A stretch of DNA of 64,000 nt from Raineyella antarctica (GCF_900092135.1 NZ_FMYF01000008.1:1-64000); one strand, 5' to 3'. Counted from the stretch's first letter, positions 8,630 through 17,366 are shown. The notes: generated by a model not told the origin, from the sequence alone. Program-made: numbers and translations.

Positions 8630-9403
8630 ATGGGAATCCTCGAGGGCAAGAACATCCTCGTCACCGGCGTGACGATGAACACCTCCATCGCGTTCCGCGT
8701 CGCCGAACTGGCGCAGGCCGAGGGGGCGAACGTCGTGGTGTCGAACTTCGGCCGCGCGATGGGCCTGACCCGACGGGTGGTCAAGAAGCTCGACCCGGTG
8801 CCGCCGGTACTCGAGCTCAATGCCACCGACGCCGAGCAGCTCGCCGCCCTGGCCGACCAGTTGCGCGAGGCCGGCTTCGACCGCCTCGACGGCATCGTGC
8901 ACGCCATCGCCTACGCGAATCCCGAGACCGCCCTGGGCGGGAACTTCATGACGACCGAGTGGGAGGACGTGGCGACTGCGCTGCACACCTCGGCGTACTC
9001 GCTGGTCTCACTGGTCCGCGCCTGCAAGCCGCTGATGACGGGGCCCGGCAGCGTCGTCGGACTGACCTTCGACGGCTCGGTCGCCTGGCCGACGTACGAC
9101 TGGATGGGCGTCGCCAAGGCCGCGCTCGAGGGCGCCAGCCGCTACATGGCCCGCTACGTCGGTCCCGACGGCATCCGGACCAACATGGTCTCCGCCGGCC
9201 CGATCGATACCCTGGCCAAGAAGGCCATCCCGGGCGGGTCGGAGTTCAACGACGTCTGGGCCACCCGTGCCCCGCTGGGCTGGGACCCCACCGATGCCAC
9301 CGCCACGGCGAAGGCCGTGGTCGCCCTGCTGTCGGACTGGTTCCCGATGACGACCGGCGAGGTCATCCACGTCGATGGTGGTCTGCACGCCACCGGCGCC
9401 TGA
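8630..9403 (+). CDS. fabI: Enoyl-ACP reductase (FabI/InhA-like)
   Basis: A 257-residue enoyl-ACP reductase of the InhA branch, completing each fatty-acid elongation round with NADH. The cofactor segment is ILVTGVTMNTSIAFRVAELA, which keeps the Ser-Ile-Ala of the FabI family. The catalytic Tyr and Lys are in TYDWMGVAKAALEG. SAGPIDTLAKKAIPG and IHVDGGLHATGA match InhA ends. ATG 8630 is preceded by AGGAG with a 5-6 nt gap and lies 19 nt after the fabG stop. InhA-class enzymes are the targets of isoniazid adducts and triclosan. Confidence 0.93.
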   Translation: MGILEGKNILVTGVTMNTSIAFRVAELAQAEGANVVVSNFGRAMGLTRRVVKKLDPVPPVLELNATDAEQLAALADQLREAGFDRLDGIVHAIAYANPETALGGNFMTTEWEDVATALHTSAYSLVSLVRACKPLMTGPGSVVGLTFDGSVAWPTYDWMGVAKAALEGASRYMARYVGPDGIRTNMVSAGPIDTLAKKAIPGGSEFNDVWATRAPLGWDPTDATATAKAVVALLSDWFPMTTGEVIHVDGGLHATGA

Positions 9404-9417
9404 TCGGACACCCCTTC

Positions 9418-9446
9418 GAGGCCGTCCCGTCCGTCGGGGCGGCCTC
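9418..9446. terminator. Terminator hairpin after fabI
   Basis: GAGGCCGTCCCG and CGGGGCGGCCTC can form a 12-bp stem with one G-U pair and a 5-nt loop. It lies 14 nt after the fabI stop and between convergent genes, so it may serve both strands. No U-tract follows. Confidence 0.6.
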
Positions 9447-9543
9447 GCTGCACGTCCGGCCGCGTACGGACGAGCCGGCCGTGTCGTCGAAGAGCCGGAT
9501 CGGCGCGGTCCCGGGTCGTTGAGGTGTTCAGTCGTTGCGGTGT

Positions 9544-10293
9544 TCAGTCGTCGAGGTCATCGGGGGGCCAGGCGCAGGAGGCCTCGAGGCTGTCGAGCGC
9601 GGCGTTCAGCAGCGTACGCAACGTCCGGGCGCGGACATCGACCGCTTGGGCATGCAACAGGCCCGACTCGTCGGCCAGCCCGGCCTCGCACGCCTCGACG
9701 AGGCGGAGCGCCCGGTCGGCGGAGTGTCGCTGGCGCGCCGGGTAGGCCGCCGGCAGCAGGAGCCCGGTCGTGCCGGGACGTCTCCCCGATACCATCCCCA
9801 GCCGGTCCAGCTCGGAGGTCGCCGCGACGATCGCGAGCGAGAGGGCATGTTCGGCCTCTGCGGCGGAGACCGGCGGGAACGGGCGGTCGGCGCGCACCAG
9901 TACCCACTGGACGGCCGGACCGACCCGGGTCGGCACCCAGGCCGGGCCGCCCTCGCGGGGGATCACCGCGGCGCCGGCGTCCAGGGCCGCCCGGGTCAAT
10001 TCGGCGGGGCCGCGCAGCGGACCCAGCTTGCCGGGCCGGGGCAGGGCCAGCACCCAGTCCGACGAGTCGTACGCCAGGGCCGCCTCCATCGCCTCCTCCA
10101 GCGTGCTGGCATGCTCGGGCGGCAACCCGAGCAGTGCGTCGGGGCTGGTCACGTGGTGCGCCGCATCCTGGCCCTGGACCGTACGGGCCGCGACGTCGAT
10201 GCTGGGGACGCCCGTGCCGGGGCCCGTGGCCGGGGCGCCGTGGCGGAGCACGTTCAGGTGGGTCACCAACCGGATAGTGGCGAGCAGGGTCAC
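9544..10293 (-). CDS. Uncharacterised actinobacterial protein
   Basis: A 249-residue soluble protein that I cannot assign to a functional family. It has a conserved-looking HLNVLRHG start, a GQDAAHHVTSPDALLGL segment, and a central Gly/Pro-rich strand-forming part (VLALPRPGKLGPLRGPAELTRAALDAGAAVI). A C-terminal helical half carries Ala/Leu-rich segments and acidic end PPDDLDD. There is no signal peptide and no membrane segment. From memory, related unnamed proteins of about this size occur in streptomycetes, often with an AAHH motif; that is unverified. The GTG at 10293 is 7 nt after a TAGCGT box; a GTG at 10302 is the alternative. It is convergent with fabI. Confidence 0.6.
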   Translation of the reverse strand: MTLLATIRLVTHLNVLRHGAPATGPGTGVPSIDVAARTVQGQDAAHHVTSPDALLGLPPEHASTLEEAMEAALAYDSSDWVLALPRPGKLGPLRGPAELTRAALDAGAAVIPREGGPAWVPTRVGPAVQWVLVRADRPFPPVSAAEAEHALSLAIVAATSELDRLGMVSGRRPGTTGLLLPAAYPARQRHSADRALRLVEACEAGLADESGLLHAQAVDVRARTLRTLLNAALDSLEASCAWPPDDLDD

Positions 10294-10300
10294 GATCTCC

Positions 10301-10306
10301 ACGCTA
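10301..10306 (-). promoter_or_regulatory. -10 box TAGCGT of the uncharacterised gene
   Basis: TAGCGT on the minus strand, followed by GGAGATC and GTG at 10293. The same hexamer precedes fabG and the DUF4439 gene at the same spacing, which favours the shorter start over the GTG at 10302 that overlaps the box. Confidence 0.45.
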
Positions 10307-10425
10307 CGTCACCACCGCAGGAGGCGGCCCGGCTTCGGCCGGCACCGGGCCCGCGGAGGGTCACGGCTCGGCCACAGCTGGGGGACCCGCCCGGCCCCGT
10401 GTACGCCTGCGAGGTCGCGAGCATG

Positions 10426-10431
10426 TAGGTT
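10426..10431 (+). promoter_or_regulatory. -10 box TAGGTT of the ABC ATPase gene
   Basis: TAGGTT, then CGGACC, then ATG at 10438: a leaderless arrangement with 6-nt spacing. Confidence 0.5.
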
Positions 10432-10437
10432 CGGACC

Positions 10438-11220
10438 ATGGTCGCAGTGGTGGATCTGGTCGATGTAAGTGTCCGGCGTGGCAGCACGATGCTGCTGGAC
10501 GGCATCAACTGGCAGGTGGGTGAATCCGATCGGTGGGTGGTGCTCGGTGCCAACGGTGCCGGCAAGACGACATTGCTACGGCTGCTGACCGGCGACCTCT
10601 ATCCCACCACCGGTATGGCCGGCGTGCTCGACGAGGTGCTGGGTGCCGTCAACATCTTCGACCTGCGGCCCCGCATCGGCCTGGTCTCCCAGACCTTCCA
10701 GGAGCGGGTCCCCCGCGGGGAGACGGTGCACGACCTCGTCGTCTCCGCGGCGTACGCCGTCGTCGGACGCTGGCGCGAGGAGTACGAGGGCTTCGACCAT
10801 GAGCGGGCCGACGCCCTGCTCGAGCGGTTCGGCATGCTCGAGCTGCGGGACCGTACGTTCGGGACCCTGAGCTCGGGGGAGCGCAAGCGCGTCGAGATCG
10901 CCCGGGCACTGATGGTCGATCCGGAACTGTTGCTGCTCGACGAGCCCGCCTCCGGCCTCGACCTCGGCGGACGGGAGAACCTCGTCCGGCTCCTGGGGCA
11001 CCTCGCCGCGGACGCCGCTGCCCCGGCCAGTGTGATGGTGACCCACCACGTCGAGGAGATCCCGCCGGGCATCACCCATGCGCTGCTGCTGAAGAAGGGC
11101 AGGATCGTCGCATCCGGGCCGGCGCGCGAGGTGCTGACCGAACCGCTGATGAGCGAGACGTTCGACATGCCGCTGCGGCTGGTCATGAGCCAGGGCCGCT
11201 TCACCGCGAGGGCCCGCTAG
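10438..11220 (+). CDS. Stand-alone ABC-type ATP-binding protein
   Basis: A 260-residue ABC ATPase. It shows Walker A LGANGAGKTTLLRLL, Q-loop (GLVSQTFQE), signature LSSGERKRVEIARAL, Walker B LLLLDEPASGLDL and the switch His (VTHHVEE). The layout resembles ModF/YlmA-like or iron-type ATPases. No permease gene with the usual six or more membrane segments is adjacent; only a small two- to three-helix membrane protein follows directly, so the transport partner is unknown or the protein does another job. ATG 10438 has a leaderless promoter. Confidence 0.85.
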   Translation: MVAVVDLVDVSVRRGSTMLLDGINWQVGESDRWVVLGANGAGKTTLLRLLTGDLYPTTGMAGVLDEVLGAVNIFDLRPRIGLVSQTFQERVPRGETVHDLVVSAAYAVVGRWREEYEGFDHERADALLERFGMLELRDRTFGTLSSGERKRVEIARALMVDPELLLLDEPASGLDLGGRENLVRLLGHLAADAAAPASVMVTHHVEEIPPGITHALLLKKGRIVASGPAREVLTEPLMSETFDMPLRLVMSQGRFTARAR

Positions 11221-11463
11221 ATGTCGATGCACCTGCAGGACTGGTTCTACCTCAACCCCTGGGGGTTGTGGCTGACAGCTGTCGTCCTGGCGTTGGTGAT
11301 CGAGCTGCTGCAGCGGGACCGCCGGGGCTTGGCCTGCGCCGGCGCGTGCGCCGTCGGGGCGGTCGTCGCCGCCCTGGCCCCTGGCGTGTGGTGGCTGCCC
11401 GTGGTGGCCGCCCTCGTCGCGCTCGGGACCGCCTGGGCGTTGCTGCGTCCGGTCCACGCCTGA
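11221..11463 (+). CDS. Small NfeD-like membrane protein
   Basis: An 80-residue protein with about three hydrophobic segments (about 12-28, 36-54 and 57-74) and the pattern LNPWGLWLTAVVLALVIELL near the start. It looks like the membrane part of NfeD-family proteins without the C-terminal OB-fold domain. The ATG follows the TAG of the ABC ATPase gene with no gap, so translation is probably coupled, and it may be a membrane anchor for that ATPase. That partnership is inference from position only. Confidence 0.6.
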   Translation: MSMHLQDWFYLNPWGLWLTAVVLALVIELLQRDRRGLACAGACAVGAVVAALAPGVWWLPVVAALVALGTAWALLRPVHA

Positions 11464-11562
11464 ATCGCTGTCCGCGGCTCCGGGTCCGCGGCGGGGGTCC
11501 TGCTCGCTCGCTGGGCGGCGGGGGACGGGAGAGCCGGGCTCGGCGGTGCACACTGGGGGACG

Positions 11563-12408
11563 ATGTCCACCGATGACCTGAACCTCGTCCCGATCACCGA
11601 CCCGCATGACGAGCGGGTCGCCGACTACGTCCGCCTCCGCGACGTGTCGCTGCGTCGTTCCCTGGAGGTCGAGCAGGGACTGTTCATCGCCGAGGGGGAG
11701 AAGGTCATCCGGCGCGCGCTGGCGGCCCGGTTCCGGCCCCGATCCTTCCTCCTCGCGCCCCGGTGGATCGACTCCCTGGCCGACCAGCTCGCCGCCCATC
11801 CCGAGGTCCCCGTCTACGTCGTCTCGGAGGCGTTGGCGGAGGAGGTGACCGGGTTCCACGTCCACCGCGGTGCGCTGGCCTCGATGGTGCGCCACACCCG
11901 CTGGCAGCAGGCCGACCTGATGGGCATGCAACGCCTGGTGGTCTGCGAGGACATCGTCGACCACGCCAACGTGGGCGCGATCCTCCGTTCGGCCGCGGGC
12001 ATGGGCTGGGACGGCTGCCTGCTGGCGCCGCGGGCCGCTGACCCGTTGTACCGCCGGGCGATCAAGGTCTCGATGGGGGCGGTCTTCTCGTTGCCGTGGG
12101 CCCGGGTCGAGTCCTGGGCCCAGGTCGTGCCGCAGTTGCACGAGGCCGGGTTCCTGACGCTGGCCCTGGCGCTGGACGAGCGGTCCCGGCCGCTGCCCGA
12201 CGTCGCCGCGAGTCTGGCCGATGACCAGCGCGTCGCGATCCTGCTCGGCACCGAGGGGGAGGGGCTGTCCCGGCGCTGGATCGAACAGGCCGACCAGGTC
12301 GTCCGGATCCCGATGGGGCACGGAATCGACTCACTGAACGTCGCCGCGGCGTCGGCGGTCGCCTGCTACGCACTCGGCCCCTCGGGCCGGCCGTCTGCCG
12401 AGGGCTGA
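11563..12408 (+). CDS. SpoU/TrmH-family RNA 2'-O-methyltransferase
   Basis: A 281-residue SPOUT-class methyltransferase. An N-terminal substrate-binding part (FIAEGEKVIRRAL) leads into the knotted SAM domain with its three motifs: ANVGAILRSAAGMG, VAILLGTEGEGLS and RIPMGHGIDSLNVAAASAVACYAL. These enzymes methylate ribose in tRNA or 23S rRNA; the target here cannot be told from sequence. ATG 11563 is preceded by GGGGGA. The gene is convergent with def. Confidence 0.85.
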   Translation: MSTDDLNLVPITDPHDERVADYVRLRDVSLRRSLEVEQGLFIAEGEKVIRRALAARFRPRSFLLAPRWIDSLADQLAAHPEVPVYVVSEALAEEVTGFHVHRGALASMVRHTRWQQADLMGMQRLVVCEDIVDHANVGAILRSAAGMGWDGCLLAPRAADPLYRRAIKVSMGAVFSLPWARVESWAQVVPQLHEAGFLTLALALDERSRPLPDVAASLADDQRVAILLGTEGEGLSRRWIEQADQVVRIPMGHGIDSLNVAAASAVACYALGPSGRPSAEG

Positions 12409-12471
12409 CCACCGGCGCGACGTCTGGCCGGCTTCAGGCCGAGGGGTCGGCCGGCGTCCCAGGCCGAGGGC

Positions 12472-13059
12472 TCATGCCGAGGTGTGCTTCGGGGTGACCG
12501 GCCAGTCCTCGGGGTACAGGTGGGCGAGCTGCTCGTGGGAGCCGTAGAGGGTCTTCCGGACCCGGGTGGAGAGCCGGTCGCCGAAGACCGTCCCGTTCAG
12601 GTGGTCGGTCTCGTGCTGCAGGCAGCGGGCCAGCAGGCCGGTGCCGCGCACCTCGACGGGGTTCCCGTCGACGTCCTGGCCCCGGCACGTCGCCAGGCTG
12701 GTCCTGGCCAGCGGCGCGTAGCCGCCGGGCAGTGAGAGGCAGCCCTCGTCGGCGGACTCCAACTTGCGGTCACGCCCCTCGGGGAGCTCGATCACGGGAT
12801 TGCAGACCACACCGACCTGCGAGTGGTTGTCCGCATCCGGGCAGTCGTAGACGAACACGGCCAGGTCGACGCCCACCTGGGTGGCGGCCAGGCCGACCCC
12901 CTGGGCGGCCTCCATCGTCGCGAACATGTTGCGAACCAGGGTGCGTAGTTCCTCGTCGAACTCGGTCACCGGACGCGTGGGGGCGTGCATCACCGGCGTT
13001 CCCCACCGGGTGATGGGGAGGATCGTGCCGCCGGAGGTGAGCTCGCTCAGGCTCGTCAT
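12472..13059 (-). CDS. def: Peptide deformylase
   Basis: A 195-residue metalloenzyme that removes the formyl group from nascent proteins. All three motifs are present: GVGLAATQVG (motif 1), EGCLSLPG (motif 2, metal Cys) and QHETDHLNG (motif 3, HExDH with two metal His and the catalytic Glu). The ATG at 13059 has AGGA 7 nt upstream. In-frame codons upstream to 13149 lack family resemblance and are excluded. The position beside a tyrosine recombinase in divergent orientation leaves 107 bases for both promoters. Confidence 0.93.
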   Translation of the reverse strand: MTSLSELTSGGTILPITRWGTPVMHAPTRPVTEFDEELRTLVRNMFATMEAAQGVGLAATQVGVDLAVFVYDCPDADNHSQVGVVCNPVIELPEGRDRKLESADEGCLSLPGGYAPLARTSLATCRGQDVDGNPVEVRGTGLLARCLQHETDHLNGTVFGDRLSTRVRKTLYGSHEQLAHLYPEDWPVTPKHTSA

Positions 13060-13097
13060 GACTGAGTCCTGTCTGTCGGGGAAATTCGTGCCATCAC

Positions 13098-13103
13098 ACT
13101 CTA
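13098..13103 (-). promoter_or_regulatory. Putative -10 box TAGAGT of def
   Basis: TAGAGT on the minus strand about 38 nt before the def ATG gives a leader of roughly 30 nt that contains the Shine-Dalgarno AGGA. The -35 region is not recognisable. Confidence 0.4.
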
Positions 13104-13166
13104 GGACGTCCGGGCGTGGCGCCCTTGCACCGGCCGGGGAAGTGGCCAAGAGTAAGGAGCATGCCC

Positions 13167-14093
13167 ATGTCCTCCGACGAGATAGCGGTGCCGTTCCAGC
13201 AGGCCATCACGGCTTACCGGCGGCATCTGGAGGGCGAGCGCCACCTGTCGGAGCACACCGTCCGCGCCTACATCGGGGATCTCACCGAACTGCTGGGGCA
13301 TGTCAGCCGACACGGCGTCGGGACGCTGTCCGAGATCAGCATCCACGAGCTGCGTGGCTGGCTCGCCGGCCAGCAGGAAGACGGGGCGGCCCGAGCCACC
13401 CTCAGCCGGCGGGCGTCGGTCGCCCGGGGGTTCTTCGGCTGGGCGGTCCGGGACGGCCGGATCACCGCCGACCCCAGCCTGCGGCTGGCCTCACCGAAGG
13501 CGTCCCGCCCGCTGCCCGACATCCTCGACCAGGGCCAGGCAGCCTCGCTGATGGACGAGGCCCAGGCCCGTGCGGCCGAGCAGGAGGGTCCGCTCGGCTA
13601 TCGGGACGTCGCCATCCTGGAGATGCTGTACGGCTCGGGGCTGCGGGTCTCCGAGCTGTGCGCACTGGACCTGACCTCCCTCGACCGGGACCGTAGTCTC
13701 GTCCGCGTCCACGGCAAGGGCGACAAGGACCGGATGGTCCCGATGGGCCGCCCGGCGCTGCGAGCCGTGGACGCCTGGCTGGGCCGCCGTCCCGAGCTCG
13801 CCAGCGCCGGGTCCGGCCCGGCGCTCTTCCTCGGCGCCCGCGGTGCCCGGATCGATCCGCGGGTGGTCCGGCGGCTGGTGCACCGCCACCTCGGCCTCGT
13901 CACGGATGCGCCGGACCTGGGGCCGCACGGCTTGCGGCACGCGATGGCCACCCACCTGCTCGAGGGCGGAGCGGACCTGCGCAGCGTGCAGGAGTTGCTC
14001 GGACACTCCTCCCTGGCAACGACGCAGATCTACACCCACGTCACCTCCGAGAGGCTCCAGCAGGCCTTCCAGCAGGCGCATCCTCGCGCCTGA
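13167..14093 (+). CDS. xerC: Tyrosine recombinase XerC
   Basis: A 308-residue site-specific recombinase that resolves chromosome dimers at dif with its partner XerD. The N-terminal SAM-like domain (ITAYRRHLEGERHLSEHTVRAYIGDL) is complete. Catalytic residues are visible: Arg in GSGLRVSEL, Lys in GKGDKDR, His-x-x-Arg in HGLRHAMATH, His in LGHSS and the nucleophile Tyr in TTQIYTHV. GGAG at 13156-13159 lies 7 nt before ATG 13167 but only 1 nt before ATG 13161, so 13167 is the start. The gene beside rpsB is the usual actinobacterial position of xerC. Confidence 0.9.
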   Translation: MSSDEIAVPFQQAITAYRRHLEGERHLSEHTVRAYIGDLTELLGHVSRHGVGTLSEISIHELRGWLAGQQEDGAARATLSRRASVARGFFGWAVRDGRITADPSLRLASPKASRPLPDILDQGQAASLMDEAQARAAEQEGPLGYRDVAILEMLYGSGLRVSELCALDLTSLDRDRSLVRVHGKGDKDRMVPMGRPALRAVDAWLGRRPELASAGSGPALFLGARGARIDPRVVRRLVHRHLGLVTDAPDLGPHGLRHAMATHLLEGGADLRSVQELLGHSSLATTQIYTHVTSERLQQAFQQAHPRA

Positions 14094-14104
14094 GCGCAAT
14101 CTGC

Positions 14105-15148
14105 TCAGCCGAGCCTCGAGGGGTCGACCAGGCCACCGTCGCGCCAGGCCATCAGGTGCAGGTGGCAGCCCGTCGACCAGCCCGTCGATCCGACCGTCCC
14201 CAGCACCTGCCCGCGAACCACCTGCTGGCCGGAGCGCACGGAGTAGCCCTGGGCATGGTTGAACGACGTCACGAGCCGGCTGCCGCCCACTGTCCCGTGG
14301 TCCACGCGGGCCCGCCACCCGTACGCCGGGTGGTAGGTCACCTCGGTGACAGTGCCTGCCAGTGGCGCCCGGATCGGGGTACCGCAGGCCGCACCGTAGT
14401 CCACCCCGTCATGCAGCTTGTAGACCCCGGTCACCGGATGCACCCGCATGCCGAACGGCGAGGTGAGCGGCCCGCGTACCGGGGCGAGCCAGGCCCCCCC
14501 GATGCCACGGGAACCACTGGAGCCGCCGGGATCCGGGCCATCGGTGCTGGCCGTCCCGGCGGCCAGGGCGGCGGCCTCGAGCACCTCCGCGAGCGCACGG
14601 GCGGCAGCCTCGCGCCGAGCGGCATCGACCTCCGCCTCCCCGACCAGCCGAACCACCGCCCCTGTCCCGGTCACCGGCAGCAGCATCGGGTCCAGGTAGT
14701 CCTCACCCCGCCGAAGCCCCCAGTGCAGGCAGGAGTCCACGCAACCGGCGTGGCCGGTCTGCAGGACGCCGATCGCTTCGCCCGCCCCGACCTGCTGCCC
14801 CACCCGTACGGATGCCTGCACCGGCTCGTACGTCGACCGCAACGCACCGTGGGTCACCACGACGACGCCCCGACCGGCGATCATCCCCGCGTAGGTCACC
14901 GTGCCGGTCGCGGCGGCCAGGACGGGAGTGCCCGCGGGGGCGAGCAGGTCCACGCCCCGATGGCCCGGCAGCCATGGTTCCGGTGGCGGTCGGAAGGCGG
15001 TCACCAACGTACCGGGAACGGGGAGCACGCCACCGGACAGTCCCTCGGGGCCGGTCGGGGTCGGCAGGGCGAGGGCGGACAGGGCACCGGCGGCCGGCAT
15101 GATGAGCACCAGGGCCAGGGTTGCGAGCAGGATCAGGAGTCGTCGCAC
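14105..15148 (-). CDS. Secreted protein with two M23 peptidase domains
   Basis: About 347 residues. The N-terminus (RRLLILLATLALVLIMPAAGALSALA) is a signal peptide. A first LytM/M23 domain (about 55-155) has HRGVD (H63, D67), but the second metal motif reads CLH (C140, H142) instead of HLH, so it may be degenerate. An Ala-rich linker (about 170-215) leads to a second M23 domain (about 225-347) with HDGVD (H246, D250) and an intact HLH (H329, H331). M23 enzymes cut peptidoglycan cross-bridges. The single-domain CLHWG type beside rpsB is common in actinobacteria; fusion to a second intact domain is less usual. The GTG at 15148 is picked from the signal peptide; no clear Shine-Dalgarno site is seen. 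Confidence 0.8.
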   Translation of the reverse strand: MRRLLILLATLALVLIMPAAGALSALALPTPTGPEGLSGGVLPVPGTLVTAFRPPPEPWLPGHRGVDLLAPAGTPVLAAATGTVTYAGMIAGRGVVVVTHGALRSTYEPVQASVRVGQQVGAGEAIGVLQTGHAGCVDSCLHWGLRRGEDYLDPMLLPVTGTGAVVRLVGEAEVDAARREAAARALAEVLEAAALAAGTASTDGPDPGGSSGSRGIGGAWLAPVRGPLTSPFGMRVHPVTGVYKLHDGVDYGAACGTPIRAPLAGTVTEVTYHPAYGWRARVDHGTVGGSRLVTSFNHAQGYSVRSGQQVVRGQVLGTVGSTGWSTGCHLHLMAWRDGGLVDPSRLG

Positions 15149-15328
15149 GTGTCGAGGGTGGGCCGCCGCGGAGCTGGCGAGCTCCTGCCGGTGCCCCCTG
15201 TGGACGGCGCGCGGCGAGCGTCCTGGCCTGTGGACGGTGCAGGTCTCCGAGGACGCCGTTCGAGGGCACCGTGACCTGCCTGGTGATGGCTGGCGGGGGC
15301 CCAACTGGCGCCATCGGCCGGTGGAAAC

Positions 15329-15334
15329 TAGACT
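15329..15334 (+). promoter_or_regulatory. Putative -10 box TAGACT of rpsB
   Basis: TAGACT at this position would start a transcript about 185 nt before the rpsB ATG. The same hexamer precedes pnp. No clear -35 box is present. Confidence 0.45.
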
Positions 15335-15526
15335 GCACCCAGCGCCTCGAACCAATCGAGGCGACTTCGCATGCAGTCAGACCGGTGACATCGCGCCCAG
15401 GCGCGGCGTTCCGGGCGTCCCGTACGGTCCCTTCGGGGTTGCGGGCGCGACTGCATCAGGCGGTGCCGAAAGTCGGTACCGGAAGAACCGTAGGCGCCCC
15501 GTGGGCGCCCGCAAGGAGGAACGGCC
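15335..15526 (+). promoter_or_regulatory. Structured rpsB 5' leader
   Basis: The long leader ends in a very stable hairpin: GGCGCCC at 15493-15499 and GGGCGCC at 15503-15509 with a 3-nt loop, only 3 nt before the Shine-Dalgarno AAGGAGG at 15513-15519. Ribosomal protein operons are often autoregulated through leader structures; regulation of rpsB-tsf by S2 here is inference. Confidence 0.45.
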
Positions 15527-16510
15527 ATGGCCGTCGTAACCGCACGCGAGCTGCTCGAGAACGGTGTCCACTTCGGACACCAGACCCGTCGTTGGAACCC
15601 GAAGATGAAGCGCTTCATCTTCAACGAGCGCAACGGCATCTACATCATCGACCTGCAGCAGTCGCTGAAGTACATCGACAAGGCGTACGCCTTCGTCAAG
15701 GGGACCGTCGGCCGGGGCGGCCACGTGCTGTTCGTCGGCACGAAGAAGCAGGCCCAGGAGACCATCGCCCAGCAGGCGACCCGCGTCGGGATGCCCTACG
15801 TCAACCAGCGCTGGCTCGGCGGCATGCTCACCAACTTCCAGACCATCTCCAAGCGGATCACCCGCATGAAGGAGCTGGAGGCGATGGACTTCGACAAGGT
15901 GCAGGGCTCCGGCCTCACCAAGAAGGAGCTCCTCGGCCTGTCCCGCGAGAAGGACAAGCTCGTCAAGGACCTCGGCGGTATCCGTGACATGACCCGCACC
16001 CCGCAGGCTGTGTGGATCGTCGACACCAAGAAGGAGCACCTCGCCGTCGACGAGGCCCGCAAGCTGCGCATCCCGGTCGTCGCCATCCTGGACACCAACT
16101 GTGACCCCGACGAGGTCGACTACGCCATCCCCGGCAACGACGACTCGATTCGTTCTGTCTCGCTGCTGACCCGCGTGATCGCTGACGCCGTGGCCGATGG
16201 CCTGATGTCGCGCTCCGCCGGCGAGGTTGCCACCTCCGCTGCCGCCGAGCCGATGGCCGAGTGGGAGAAGGAGCTGCTCAACGCCGGCTCCGAGGCCCCT
16301 GCCGCGACCGAGGCGCCCGCCCCGACCGAGGCCCCCGCCGCCGAGGCCCAGGTTCCCGCCGAGGACGAGGCTCCTGCCGCCGAGGCTGAGACTCCCGCCG
16401 TCGAGACCCCCGCCGCCGAGGCGGAGGCAGCCGTTGCCGAGACCGCCGCTCCGGCGGAGGACGCCCCGGCCGAGGCTGCTGCGGAGAAGCCCGCAACCGC
16501 CACCGAGTGA
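15527..16510 (+). CDS. rpsB: 30S ribosomal protein S2
   Basis: A 327-residue S2, longer than the usual 250-280. The core to about residue 250 is canonical ([64 protein letters not shown]). The last 70 residues are an Ala/Glu/Pro-rich tail, probably disordered. S2 binds the 30S head-body junction. AAGGAGG gives strong initiation. It begins the rpsB-tsf-pyrH-frr-cdsA-rlmN cluster. Confidence 0.97.
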   Translation: MAVVTARELLENGVHFGHQTRRWNPKMKRFIFNERNGIYIIDLQQSLKYIDKAYAFVKGTVGRGGHVLFVGTKKQAQETIAQQATRVGMPYVNQRWLGGMLTNFQTISKRITRMKELEAMDFDKVQGSGLTKKELLGLSREKDKLVKDLGGIRDMTRTPQAVWIVDTKKEHLAVDEARKLRIPVVAILDTNCDPDEVDYAIPGNDDSIRSVSLLTRVIADAVADGLMSRSAGEVATSAAAEPMAEWEKELLNAGSEAPAATEAPAPTEAPAAEAQVPAEDEAPAAEAETPAVETPAAEAEAAVAETAAPAEDAPAEAAAEKPATATE

Positions 16511-16544
16511 CCCACCCGCACAATCGCAGAAGGATCAACAACTG

Positions 16545-17360
16545 ATGGCAATTACTGCTGCAGACGTCAAGAAGCTTCGCGACGCCACCGGCGCCGGCAT
16601 GATGGACGCCAAGAAGGCCCTGACCGAGGCCGACGGTGACTTCGAGAAGGCAGTCGAGGTCCTGCGGGTCGCGGGCCAGGCCAAGACCGCCAAGCGTGCC
16701 GACCGCGAGGCCTCCAACGGCCTGGTCGCCACCAAGGGCGGCGCCCTCGTGCAGCTGGGCTCCGAGACCGACTTCGTGGCCAAGAACGAGGAGTTCATCG
16801 CCCTGGCCGAGCAGGTCGTGGCGGCCGTCGAGGCCGCCAAGGCGAACGACGTGGCCAGCGCGAACAAGGCCAAGCTCGCCTCGGGGCAGACCGTCGAGGA
16901 GGCCATCCAGGAGCTCGCCGCCAAGATCGGCGAGAAGCTGGAGCTGAAGGCCGCCGCGTACTTCGACGGCCAGACCAACGTCTACATGCACCGCCGTTCC
17001 TCCGACCTGCCCCCGCAGGTCGGTGTCATGGTGGAGTACGAGGGCGACAACGACGAGATCGCGCACAAGACCTCGATGCAGATCGCTGTCATGAGCCCCA
17101 AGTACCTCACCCGTGACGAGGTCCCCGCCGACGAGGTCGCCAAGGAGCGCGAGATCGCCGAGGAGATCGCCAAGGAGGAGGGCAAGCCCGAGAAGGCGAT
17201 CCCGCGGATCGTCGAGGGTCGCGTCAACGGCTTCTTCAAGGAGGTCGTCCTGCTCGACCAGGCCTCCGAGGTCTCCGAGAACAAGGAGACCGTCGGCAAG
17301 ATGCTCGAGAACGCCGGTCTCAAGGTCACCCGCTTCGTCCGCTTCGAAGCCGGAGCCTGA
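16545..17360 (+). CDS. tsf: Elongation factor Ts
   Basis: A 271-residue nucleotide-exchange factor for EF-Tu. The N-terminal UBA-like part ([34 protein letters not shown]) and the TDFVAKN motif are canonical, as is the C-terminal [16 protein letters not shown] 16545 follows AGAAGGA at a rather long spacing. It lies 34 nt after rpsB and is followed by a strong hairpin, which probably ends or attenuates the transcript before pyrH. Confidence 0.97.
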   Translation: MAITAADVKKLRDATGAGMMDAKKALTEADGDFEKAVEVLRVAGQAKTAKRADREASNGLVATKGGALVQLGSETDFVAKNEEFIALAEQVVAAVEAAKANDVASANKAKLASGQTVEEAIQELAAKIGEKLELKAAAYFDGQTNVYMHRRSSDLPPQVGVMVEYEGDNDEIAHKTSMQIAVMSPKYLTRDEVPADEVAKEREIAEEIAKEEGKPEKAIPRIVEGRVNGFFKEVVLLDQASEVSENKETVGKMLENAGLKVTRFVRFEAGA

Positions 17361-17366
17361 TCCATC

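Noticed and set aside
13161-13166. ATG 13161 as the xerC start
   Set aside because: GGAG would lie only 1 nt before it; ATG 13167 has the normal 7-nt spacing.
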